DNA from: Rhodocyclaceae bacterium
GTDB taxonomy: Bacteria > Pseudomonadota > Gammaproteobacteria > Burkholderiales > Rhodocyclaceae
DNA: 64,000 bases
Reading direction: 5' to 3'
NCBI GenBank assembly: GCA_023150275.1
Contig: JAKLLG010000001.1
Coordinates: 248,001 to 312,000, forward strand
Made by a program: the position numbers and the translations under genes. Positions 14,591 to 23,179 of the stretch are shown here, one piece after another. The stretch's first letter is position 1, and each line of letters opens with the position of its first letter. The notes beneath the pieces were generated by a model. The model worked only from the letters and a program-made list of their open reading frames with translations. It searched no databases and was not told the DNA's origin.

Positions 14591-17338
14591 TCATTCCTCC
14601 GCTGCGCCAGCCTCCATCACGGGGGCCGGCGCCACCAATGGCAGCTGCAGGGTAAAGCAGACACCGGCGCCCGGCGCCGTGACCAACGCGATCGTGCCGC
14701 CGAGCGCCCCGGTGACAAGGTTATGCACGATGTAGAGGCCAAGGCCGCTCCCCCCCTGCCCCAGCCGCGTCGTGAAGAATGGGTCGAACGCGCGCGCGGC
14801 CGAGGTTTCGTTCATGCCGTGGCCGTCGTCGCTGTAGTCGATGCGCACGCTCGATCCCGCCACGTGTGCTGCAATGCGCATCTCGCCAGAATCGCGGCCG
14901 GCGAAACCATGAATCAGCGAATTGAGCATGAAATTGGTCAATACCTGTTCGAGCGGACCCGGGTAGCTGTCGAGCAGGATGCCATCCGCCATGTCGAGCA
15001 CCACCCGGCAGGGATGACGGCGCAGCTTGGGCTGCAGGGTAGACAGCACTTCCTCGCATACATGCCGCAGATCGAAGCGGCGACGACGCATGCTGGTCTG
15101 GTCAACCGCCACCTGCTTGAAATTGCCGATCAGCTCGGCAGCCCGCGCCAGATTGCGTTCCAGCATCTCGGCCGCCTCGTCGCTGGCCGCCAGAAACCCT
15201 TCCAGCGTCGAACGTTTCACGCCGTTCTGCGAAATGCCGGCGCGCAACTGCGCAACGTGTTCGTGCAGCGTCGAGGCCACCGTGCGCGCGTTGCCAAGCG
15301 GCGTATTCAGTTCGTGGGCAACGCCGGCCACCAGGCTGCCGAGCGACGCCAGCTTCTCCGACTGCGCGATCCGCTTCATCGCCTGGCGCAGATCCTCGTT
15401 GGCTGCCGACAAGGCCGCTGTTCGCTCACGCACACGCTGTTCAAGCTCTTCGTTGAGCGAACGCAACGCCTGTTCGGCCTCGATCCTGCGGGAAATATCC
15501 TCGACGATCGCGACCCCGCCGACCACGGTCCCGATGTCGTCGAACAGCGGCGCCGTGCGCACATCCACCCACACGCGACGCTCACTCAGCGTGGCCTGAT
15601 ACGGTCCTTCGTAATCACCCTGACGCCCCGCCAGCGCCTCGCTGCAGGCTGCAAACGGAGAACGGTCCTGCAATTGCTGCAGGTCAAAGCCAAGCAGCTG
15701 CTCGACGCTTGCGCCGACGATTTCGGCGAAGCGCTCGTTGCAGAAGGTCACCATCCACTGCGCGTCGAAATGCACGATGCCGACCGGCGACTTCTGCAGG
15801 ATCAACGCGTAGCGATCCTCGCTGGTGCGCAGTGCGGCATCGGCCATCTTGCGCTGGCTGATGTCGCGAACCGCGGCGACCAGCCTGAGTTGTCCGAGAA
15901 GCTCGGCCCTGCGCAAAGCCACCTCGACCCAGAAGAGTTCGCCGTTCGCCCGCCGCGCCCGCCACTCGAACAGCTGCGGCCCCTCGTTCAGCGCACGCAT
16001 CAGCCATTGCCGGGCATCCTCGATTGCATAGGGCGCGACGTTCTCGCTCAGGTCGCCGACGCTGAGGCGGTTCAGCTCGCTGCGTGCATAGCCGTACATC
16101 GCGCAGAAGCGATCGTTGACATCAAGCAGGGTGCCATCCGGCGCATGGATGAAGATCGCCTCGCTGGTGGCATTGAGCAGCTCTCGATAGCTGCGTTCGC
16201 TTGCGCTCGCCTCGGCGCGCTGACGCCGGGTCCGCAGCAGCATCACTGAGGCCAGCGCCGCCAGGGCAAGCAAGGCGGCCAGCAGGCCGAGCAGCAGCAT
16301 GAACTCGCGCGGATGCGAATCGTACAGTCGTTCCGGCCGCCCCCGTATCCTTGCATTGGCCGGCAGCAGATCGGCATCGATCGCAAAGCGCCGCAACTGC
16401 TCATGCTCGAAGACAGGCAACGTGGCGCCGCCATGCATCGGTAGCGCGCGCGCATCCTCGCCGCGCAGGAGACGCAGCAACGCTGCCGCAGCCAGCTCAC
16501 CCTGCTGCCGTCCGGCAACCACGAGGCCGCCGAGCACTCCCGGCGCCAGCATCGCATCCTCCTTGGCCAGCACGGGCACGGGCGACACCTCGGCCCACAA
16601 TCGAGAGGCCTCCTCGTGGGAAAGGACACGACCGTCGGCATCGATGTTGAAGGTGAGCAGGAAGACGCCGGCACCGGCGTCGAGCGCAGCCAGGCGGGCG
16701 CGAATCTCGGCCACGCCCATCGCGCTCAGGAACTCGAAGCTCAGGCCGGGGAACTGGGGCGCAATCGCCTTGACCTGCTCTGCCTGTGCGCGCCCCGTCC
16801 GGCTATGGTCATGCACGAAGACGACACGCGACAGGTTGGGACGCAGCTTGCGCAGCAGGGAGACGTTTGCGGCAACATCGGCATCATCGAAAACCCCGGT
16901 GATTGCCGGCAGCAATTCGAGTTCGCCCCGCCGCTTTTCGGCGATACCGGAAAAGACGATCGGCAGGTTCTCGAACAAGCCGCCGCGCCGCCGCTCGGCA
17001 AGCACGAAATCCAGCGCATCGTCATCCTGTGTCACGACCGCGGCGAAGCGCCGCTCGCCGTGCTTGTAAGCCAGCAGCCGGCGCCAGTGATCAAAATAGG
17101 CGTGGGTCGGCGGCACACGCTTGGTATCGAGATACTCGACATGGAGCTCCGGGGGCGCTTCCCCATGCTTGAGACCTCGGGCGAGGCCGCCGCGCAGTCC
17201 GCCCAGTTGATCCTCGGTCCAGGGCAAACCTGGATGGTAGGAAGCCAGGACGAGCACCTGCTGCTGCGCCCATGCGCCACCAGCGAGCAGGTCAGCGCAC
17301 AGCAGCAGTGCCAGCCAGAGCATCCCGACGCGTATCAC
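14591..17338 (-). CDS. Sensor histidine kinase: ABC-type substrate-binding sensor, two PAS domains
   Basis: A 915-aa membrane sensor. Order: signal peptide (about 1-24); periplasmic substrate-binding-like domain (about 26-330, QVLVLASYHPGLPWT...); membrane helix (about 343-365); PAS 1 (about 380-495) and PAS 2 (about 500-625); coiled coil (625-660); HisKA with H675 in GVAHELNTPLG; HATPase with N-box NFMLNSLIHGF and G-boxes DDGHGM and GGSGLGLYI. It resembles ABC-substrate-binding kinases near transporters. Divergent from a sodium:solute symporter across 157 bp, so the two may share a ligand (inference). No cognate response regulator is adjacent. Confidence 0.88.
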   Translation of the reverse strand: MIRVGMLWLALLLCADLLAGGAWAQQQVLVLASYHPGLPWTEDQLGGLRGGLARGLKHGEAPPELHVEYLDTKRVPPTHAYFDHWRRLLAYKHGERRFAAVVTQDDDALDFVLAERRRGGLFENLPIVFSGIAEKRRGELELLPAITGVFDDADVAANVSLLRKLRPNLSRVVFVHDHSRTGRAQAEQVKAIAPQFPGLSFEFLSAMGVAEIRARLAALDAGAGVFLLTFNIDADGRVLSHEEASRLWAEVSPVPVLAKEDAMLAPGVLGGLVVAGRQQGELAAAALLRLLRGEDARALPMHGGATLPVFEHEQLRRFAIDADLLPANARIRGRPERLYDSHPREFMLLLGLLAALLALAALASVMLLRTRRQRAEASASERSYRELLNATSEAIFIHAPDGTLLDVNDRFCAMYGYARSELNRLSVGDLSENVAPYAIEDARQWLMRALNEGPQLFEWRARRANGELFWVEVALRRAELLGQLRLVAAVRDISQRKMADAALRTSEDRYALILQKSPVGIVHFDAQWMVTFCNERFAEIVGASVEQLLGFDLQQLQDRSPFAACSEALAGRQGDYEGPYQATLSERRVWVDVRTAPLFDDIGTVVGGVAIVEDISRRIEAEQALRSLNEELEQRVRERTAALSAANEDLRQAMKRIAQSEKLASLGSLVAGVAHELNTPLGNARTVASTLHEHVAQLRAGISQNGVKRSTLEGFLAASDEAAEMLERNLARAAELIGNFKQVAVDQTSMRRRRFDLRHVCEEVLSTLQPKLRRHPCRVVLDMADGILLDSYPGPLEQVLTNFMLNSLIHGFAGRDSGEMRIAAHVAGSSVRIDYSDDGHGMNETSAARAFDPFFTTRLGQGGSGLGLYIVHNLVTGALGGTIALVTAPGAGVCFTLQLPLVAPAPVMEAGAAEE

Positions 17339-17423
17339 CGGATCAAATCTCCCATACCACGCAGCATAATCGAAGCGCCGGAAAAACCGTTAAGAAAGAG
17401 CGGGTTGGGCAAGGCAAAACCGC

Positions 17424-17429
17424 TATAAT
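17424..17429 (+). promoter_or_regulatory. Perfect -10 element upstream of the symporter gene
   Basis: TATAAT occurs 66 bp before the symporter start in the divergent intergenic region. No good -35 hexamer lies at 16-18 bp (TTGGGC is only 13 bp away), so an activator may be needed or the match may be chance. Confidence 0.35.
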
Positions 17430-17495
17430 CGCGGCAATTTTTCGGCAACTCCCTGATTCTTCCGCAATTCAGGCTTCGACGAGGATACCCGGCGC

Positions 17496-18998
17496 ATGCT
17501 GATCTGGTTCGTAGTGATTTACCTGATGGTCTCGATCGGCATCGGTCTCTATGCCGCGACCCGCGTCCACAACACCAAGGATTTCGCCGTCGCCGGGCGC
17601 CATCTGCCAACGCCGGTGGTAATGGCCACCGTCTTCGCGACCTGGTTCGGCGCTGAAGCCATCTTCGGAGTCTCGGCCACCTTCGTCAAGGAAGGCCTGC
17701 GCGGCGTCGTTGCCGATCCCTTCGGCTCTTCGCTGTGCCTCATCATCGCCGGCTTCTTCTTTGCCACCAAGCTGTACCGGCTGAACATCCTGACGCTGGG
17801 TGACTACTACCGCATGCGCTACAACCGCACGGTGGAAGTACTGACCACGATCGCCATCGTCATTTCCTACCTGGGATGGGTCTCGGCGCAGATCAAGGCG
17901 CTCGGCCTGATCTTCAATTTCGTCACTGACGGCGCCGTCAGCGAAGAGCTGGGCATGGTGCTCGGCGCGGCGATCGTGCTCACCTACACGACCTTCGGCG
18001 GCATGCTCTCGGTCGCCATTCTCGATTTTGTGCAGATGGGCGTCATCATCGCCGGCCTCCTCTACATCGCCTTCATCGTCTCCGGGCAGACCGGGGGCGT
18101 CATGCCGGTGATCGAGCATGCCTCGGCCGCCGGCAAGCTCGATTTCTTTCCGCCACCTGATCCCTGGATGTGGCTCACCTTCCTCGGCGCATGGGTAACG
18201 ATGATGCTCGGCTCGATCCCGCAGCAGGACGTTTTCCAGCGCATCACCTCGGCCAAGAGCGCCAAGGTCGCCATCACCGGCTCGCTGCTCGGCGGCTCGA
18301 TCTACTTCGTCTTCTGCTTCGTGCCGATGTTCATTGCCTATTCGGCAACGCTGATCGATCCGGTGCTGTTCAACAAGCTGATCGCCGAGGACTCGCAGCG
18401 AGTGCTGCCGACGCTGGTGATGCAGCACACGCCGCTCGTTGCGCAGGTGATTTTCTTCGGCGCGGTGATCTCGGCAATCATGAGCTGCTCGGCGGCAACG
18501 CTGCTGGCCCCCTCGGTTTCGTTTGCCGAAAACATCGTCCGCGGCTTCTATCCGGGGATGGGCGACCACCAGTTCCTGCGCGTAATGCGCATCACCATCG
18601 TCGTCTTTGCCTGTTGCGTCCTGATTTACGCGCTCAACTCCGAGATGTCGATCTTCCACATGGTCGAATCGGCCTACAAGATCACGTTGGCCGGCGCCTT
18701 CGTTCCGCTCTTCTTCGGCGCCTTCTGGAAGAAGGCAACAACGCAGGGCGCGCTGGCCGCGATCTTCGGTGGCATCGGCTCATGGATCCTGATCGAGATG
18801 CTGGTCGGCGAGGCCAGCCCTGTTCCCCCGCAACTGATCGGCCTCGGCATTTCGATGCTCGGCATGCTTGCCGGCTCGCTGCTGCCACAATGGGTTGGCA
18901 AGACGACGCCTTCCGTCGACCTGCATGCGGAGTTACATCATCAGGCAGCAGCGCAGACCCACCACACCGAGCCCGTCCATCACCATCCGAAACACTGA
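17496..18998 (+). CDS. Sodium:solute symporter family transporter
   Basis: A 500-aa inner-membrane carrier of the SSS family with about 13 helices from residue 1. Family segments are visible: GRHLPTPVVMATVFATWFGAEAIFG near the N-terminus, and GGMLSVAILDFVQMGVIIAG. These carriers import organic solutes with Na+; the substrate is unknown. The cytoplasmic tail is His-rich (HHQAAAQTHHTEPVHHHPKH), unusual for the family and able to bind metal. Divergent from the large sensor kinase. Confidence 0.85.
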   Translation: MLIWFVVIYLMVSIGIGLYAATRVHNTKDFAVAGRHLPTPVVMATVFATWFGAEAIFGVSATFVKEGLRGVVADPFGSSLCLIIAGFFFATKLYRLNILTLGDYYRMRYNRTVEVLTTIAIVISYLGWVSAQIKALGLIFNFVTDGAVSEELGMVLGAAIVLTYTTFGGMLSVAILDFVQMGVIIAGLLYIAFIVSGQTGGVMPVIEHASAAGKLDFFPPPDPWMWLTFLGAWVTMMLGSIPQQDVFQRITSAKSAKVAITGSLLGGSIYFVFCFVPMFIAYSATLIDPVLFNKLIAEDSQRVLPTLVMQHTPLVAQVIFFGAVISAIMSCSAATLLAPSVSFAENIVRGFYPGMGDHQFLRVMRITIVVFACCVLIYALNSEMSIFHMVESAYKITLAGAFVPLFFGAFWKKATTQGALAAIFGGIGSWILIEMLVGEASPVPPQLIGLGISMLGMLAGSLLPQWVGKTTPSVDLHAELHHQAAAQTHHTEPVHHHPKH

Positions 18999-19118
18999 TC
19001 CTCTGGACGGCGCTGCATCTCGGCCAACCCCTTGCGCAACAACCGAGTGAATGGAACAGACCCTGGCTGCCGGAGCAGGGTAAAATATTATGCTGATTTC
19101 ATCATTCGGAGTTTCCTC

Positions 19119-19472
19119 GTGACTACACTCGTCCAACGCCGGCTTGGGCAAACCGCCTGCGCCGCCCTGCTCTTTTCGGTCGGCGCCAGCAGCGTCTTTG
19201 CCGCCCCGCCAACGCAGGACCAGATGCGCGCCCACGGCACCGTGATGGGACAAGGGCAACGCTGTGGCGTGGCGATCGCCGAGGTTCTGCTCTTTTCACA
19301 GCTGGCCAAGGACCTCGCCCAGCTGGGCAGCGACCCGGCAGCGTTGCAGTCAGCATTCACAGCTGCCGCCGCGGCAGCGCGCGAAGGCCCGCAACCCGAT
19401 TGCAAGACTGCCGTCGACCGTTTCGACGCAAGCCTGGACGATCTGTACAAGGCAAACGGGCGAAAGCGCTGA
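19119..19472 (+). CDS. Hypothetical secreted protein, 117 aa
   Basis: I do not recognise the family. GTG at 19119, preceded by CGGAG, starts a signal peptide (VQRRLGQTACAALLFSVG...VFA). The mature part is helical with two Cys (QRCGVAI and PDCKTAV) that could form a disulfide, and ends in a basic tail (NGRKR). The longer frame upstream of 19119 has no RBS and destroys the signal peptide, so it is rejected. It lies between the symporter and a PAS protein. Confidence 0.6.
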   Translation: MTTLVQRRLGQTACAALLFSVGASSVFAAPPTQDQMRAHGTVMGQGQRCGVAIAEVLLFSQLAKDLAQLGSDPAALQSAFTAAAAAAREGPQPDCKTAVDRFDASLDDLYKANGRKR

Positions 19473-19552
19473 AGCCGTTCCGCACGTTTCTCCGCGCATG
19501 ACGCAATGGCTTGGGTTATGATTTTCGTCATAGAACCGTTTAGGAAAAGCAG

Positions 19553-20425
19553 ATGACCGATGCCGCCCTGCTCGATGCTGCCCGCATTCTCGACGGCAGC
19601 CCCGTGCCCTCCTTCGTGATCGATGACAGCCACGTCATCGTTTACTGGAACGAAGCGCTGGCCCGCATGTCCGGAATTCCGGCGGCGGAAGTCCTCGGCA
19701 CGCACCATCAGTGGCGCGCCTTCTACCCGGTGCATCGGCCCGTGCTCGCCGATCTGGTGATCGACGGCGCGCCGCGCGATCTTCTCGAGAAGTTCTATCG
19801 TGGCAAGTACCGCGCCACCGAGCACTGCGAAGGCGGTTGGGAATCCGAAGATTTCTTTCCGCATTTCGCCGGAGAGGGATGCTGGCTCGCCTTTTCCGCC
19901 GCGCCGATCCGCAACGCCGAGGGCAAGGTGGTCGGCTGCGTGGAGACCCTGCAGGACATCAGCGAGCGCAAGGAAGCCGAGCTGCAGCGGCGCGAGGCGG
20001 AACGCCAGTTGGCCGAAATCATCGCCGGCAGCCCGGTGGCAACCTTCGTCATCGACAGGCACTGCCGGGTCACGCACTGGAACCGCGCCTGCGAAGCGCT
20101 GACGGGTGTTTCGGCACCCGAAATGATGGGCAAGTCGGAGATCTGGCGCGCCTTCTACCCCTATGAAACGCGCCGTGTCGTCCTCGCAGAGATGCTCGTG
20201 CGCGGTGCCGAGGCCGGCGAAGTGTCCGAACGTTACACCGGCCACGCCCGTCCGTCGGCGCTGGTGCCCGGCGCCTACGAGGCGCTCGATTTCTTCCCAA
20301 CTTTTGGCGAGGAAGGCAAATGGCTGCATTTCATGGCCGCCCCCCTGCATAACCTGCGCGGCCAGGTCGTCGGCGCCATCGAAACCCTGGTCGACCTGAG
20401 CCTGAAAGCCCCCGAGCAGCGCTAG
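19553..20425 (+). CDS. Tandem PAS-domain protein without output domain
   Basis: 290 aa made of two PAS/PAC domains (about 8-140 and 150-285) joined by a short coiled coil (ISERKEAELQRREAERQLAEI). The two halves are similar to each other (SPVPSFVIDDSHVIVYWNEALARMSG versus SPVATFVIDRHCRVTHWNRACEALTG; RAFYPVHRPVLADLV versus RAFYPYETRRVVLAEML), so the gene arose by internal duplication. No kinase, GGDEF or DNA-binding domain follows. It may be a stand-alone sensor or a truncated regulator. The acetyltransferase gene follows 19 bp downstream. Confidence 0.8.
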   Translation: MTDAALLDAARILDGSPVPSFVIDDSHVIVYWNEALARMSGIPAAEVLGTHHQWRAFYPVHRPVLADLVIDGAPRDLLEKFYRGKYRATEHCEGGWESEDFFPHFAGEGCWLAFSAAPIRNAEGKVVGCVETLQDISERKEAELQRREAERQLAEIIAGSPVATFVIDRHCRVTHWNRACEALTGVSAPEMMGKSEIWRAFYPYETRRVVLAEMLVRGAEAGEVSERYTGHARPSALVPGAYEALDFFPTFGEEGKWLHFMAAPLHNLRGQVVGAIETLVDLSLKAPEQR

Positions 20426-20444
20426 TCGCAGGCCTCGGCTCACC

Positions 20445-23069
20445 ATGTCTCCGGACCGGACACCGCTCGAACCGTTCGTCAGCGCACGCGGTATCGCGCT
20501 TTTTGGCGCGACCGACGAGCCAGACTCGATCGGGTTCGGCATCCTGCGCAATCTGAAGAACGGTCCGTTCGCGGCGCGTGTCTTTCCGGTGTCGGCGAAG
20601 CGCGAATCCATCGCCGGCCACGCCTGCTACGCGACGCTTGCCGCAATCAAGCAGCCACTGTCGCTGGCGGTAATCGCCACGCCAGCGCACACCGTGTGCG
20701 GTATCGTCGAGGAATGCGCGCAAGCCGGCATTCGCGCGGCGGTGATACTCGCCGCTGGCATGCGCCCGGAAAGCACGAGCGGCCGACAACTGCAGGAAAC
20801 GGCAGCCCGCTTCAAGATCCGGCTGTTCGGTCCGGCGGCGATGGGCTACATCCTGCCGCACGCCGGGCTGAACCTGACACCGATCGCGCGCGAAGTGCCC
20901 GCCGGCAACCTTGCCCTGGTCTCGCAATCGGCGGCGGTCTGCGCCAACATTCTCGACTGGCAGCATAACGACGAGTTCGGATTCTCGGCCATCTTCGCGC
21001 CCGGCGAATCCGGCGACATCGAGTTGCCCGAGATTCTCGATTACCTCGCCGGCGATCCGAGAACCGAGAGCATCCTGCTCTACCTCGAAGGCTTGCGCGA
21101 CGCGCGCGGCTTCATGAGCGCCGTTCGCGCCGCCGCCAGCATCAAGCCGGTGATTGCGGTCAAGGCCGGACAGAACGCCGTCTCGGCACGCGTCGCCGAG
21201 GCGCACAGCGGCGCCTGCGTCGATAACGACGATGCCTTCGACGCCGCACTGCGTCGTGCCGGTGTACTGCGCGTCCGCGCCATCGGCGACATGTTTTCCG
21301 CCGCTCGGGCGCTGATCTCGCCGAAGAAGCCGCGCGGTAACCGGCTGGCCATCGTCAGCAACGGTGGCGGTCCGGCCGTGATGGCGCTCGATCGGGCCGG
21401 CGAGCTCGACATCGCGCTGGCGCGCCTGTCGCCGATCACGCTGGAACGGCTGACAAAGCGCCAGCCGGCCAGCTGGTCGGTCGGCAACCCGATCGATGTC
21501 GGTTTCGCCGCGCGGCCCGAGCGCTTTCTGGAAGCGATGACGGCCTGCCTCGACGATCCCGGTGTCGATGGCGTACTCGCCATCCTGACGCCAAACACCT
21601 ACGTCGATCCGCTCGCCATCGCCGAGGCAGCAGCGGCCGCCAGCGCGCGCAGCGACAAACCACTGCTGACCTGCTGGCTCGGTGAAACCAGCACCCGCCC
21701 GGCACGTACCGCGCTGTGTCGCGCCAGACTGCCGACCTTCCGCACGCCAGACAGCGCCGTCACCGCATTTTCGTTCATGGTGAACTGGGTGCACAACCAG
21801 GCATTGCGCCTGGAAACGCCACCAGCACTAAGCTCGTACACGCCCCCGGATACGGCCGCCGCGAACGGCATCATCGAGAATGCGCTCGCGGAAGGTCGCA
21901 CCCTGCTTACGCTGCCCGAGGCCAAGGCCATCCTTGCCGCCTTCCACGTGCCGGTTTCGCAGACCCTGCTGGCCACCACGCCGACCGAAGCCGTCAGCGT
22001 CGCCAACCACCTTGGCTATCCACTGGCGATGAAAGGGCTGCCAGCGGGTCGTGGCGTGCGCCTGCAACTCCGCTCAGCACCCGAGATCGCTCTCGCCTAC
22101 CGGGAACTGACCGCCAACGGCGCCGAGGCGGTGCTGCTCGAACCGCACATCGATAAGCCCGAGGGACGCTGGCTGGCAGCCGGCATTCGCCGCGACCGGC
22201 TGTTCGGGCCAGTGATCTCGCTCTCCGAGAGCGGCATCGCGCCGGTAATCTACAACGCCCGCTCGGTCGCCCTGCCGCCTCTCAATGCACGGCTGGTCAA
22301 CACCATGCTGGGGGTACCGCATGTAGCCCGTCTGCTCGGTCCACTGCCAGGCAAGCCCGCTGTCGCCGAAGCCCCCTTGCGCAAAATGCTGCTGCGTATT
22401 TCCGAGATGGCGAGCGAACTGCCGTGGCTCACCAGGATGGAAATCAGCGCACTGGTCGCCGATCACCACAGCGCGATTGCCGTCGATGCAACGATCGAAG
22501 TGCACCGACTGCCCACCGAGCGCGACCGCTACGGCCACATGGCGATCTGCCCCTACCCGGCGCAACTCGAATCGGAAACCACGCTCAAGGACGGCAGCCC
22601 CTGCACACTGCGCCCGATTCGCCCGGAGGACACCAGCGCATTGCAGGATTTCGTGCGTGGCCTGTCCAACCGCAGCAAGCGGCTGCGTTTCTTCTCGACG
22701 CTCAGCGAACTGCCGCCACACCAACTGGCACGTTACGCACAGATCGACTACGGGCGCGACATGGTCATCGTCGCCACCCGCGACGAGGATGGCCGGCAGG
22801 TGATTCTCGGCGAGGCGCGCTATTCGATCCTGCTTGACGGCAAAACCTGCGACTTCGCCATCGTCATTGCCGACAACATGGCCGGCAAGGGACTCGGCGC
22901 ACAACTCATGCACCGCCTGTTCGACGCCGCGCGCGAACAGAACCTCGCCACCATCCGCGGACAGGTACTTGCCGACAACGAACCGATGCTCGGCCTGATG
23001 GAATCTCTCGACTTCATCGTCAATCTCACTGACGACGAAAGCATGGTCGAGGTTTATCGCATGCTCTGA
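20445..23069 (+). CDS. Acyl-CoA synthetase (NDP-forming)-like protein with C-terminal GNAT domain (Pat-like)
   Basis: An 874-aa protein with CoA-binding and ligase-CoA modules (about 1-450, beginning ALFGATDEPDSIGFGILRN), an ATP-grasp module (about 480-690, starting ALAEGRTLLTLPEAKAILAAFHVPV) and a GNAT acetyltransferase domain (about 710-874, RPIRPEDTSALQDF...GKGLGAQLMHRL). This is the layout of protein lysine acetyltransferase Pat/YfiQ, which acetylates acetyl-CoA synthetase and other targets. The ligase half keeps His at the phospho-His position (EAHSGA, H254), so ligase activity cannot be excluded from that motif alone. Confidence 0.85.
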   Translation: MSPDRTPLEPFVSARGIALFGATDEPDSIGFGILRNLKNGPFAARVFPVSAKRESIAGHACYATLAAIKQPLSLAVIATPAHTVCGIVEECAQAGIRAAVILAAGMRPESTSGRQLQETAARFKIRLFGPAAMGYILPHAGLNLTPIAREVPAGNLALVSQSAAVCANILDWQHNDEFGFSAIFAPGESGDIELPEILDYLAGDPRTESILLYLEGLRDARGFMSAVRAAASIKPVIAVKAGQNAVSARVAEAHSGACVDNDDAFDAALRRAGVLRVRAIGDMFSAARALISPKKPRGNRLAIVSNGGGPAVMALDRAGELDIALARLSPITLERLTKRQPASWSVGNPIDVGFAARPERFLEAMTACLDDPGVDGVLAILTPNTYVDPLAIAEAAAAASARSDKPLLTCWLGETSTRPARTALCRARLPTFRTPDSAVTAFSFMVNWVHNQALRLETPPALSSYTPPDTAAANGIIENALAEGRTLLTLPEAKAILAAFHVPVSQTLLATTPTEAVSVANHLGYPLAMKGLPAGRGVRLQLRSAPEIALAYRELTANGAEAVLLEPHIDKPEGRWLAAGIRRDRLFGPVISLSESGIAPVIYNARSVALPPLNARLVNTMLGVPHVARLLGPLPGKPAVAEAPLRKMLLRISEMASELPWLTRMEISALVADHHSAIAVDATIEVHRLPTERDRYGHMAICPYPAQLESETTLKDGSPCTLRPIRPEDTSALQDFVRGLSNRSKRLRFFSTLSELPPHQLARYAQIDYGRDMVIVATRDEDGRQVILGEARYSILLDGKTCDFAIVIADNMAGKGLGAQLMHRLFDAAREQNLATIRGQVLADNEPMLGLMESLDFIVNLTDDESMVEVYRML

Positions 23070-23179
23070 CGCAGCGTCAGCGTGTGCAGCAGCACGCTGG
23101 CGCGAACGAAAAACGCCGGCTTCTTGTCTATAGTGGTGTATGGGTTCGAAGGGCTTCCCACCCACGGAAGGAGTCTGCG

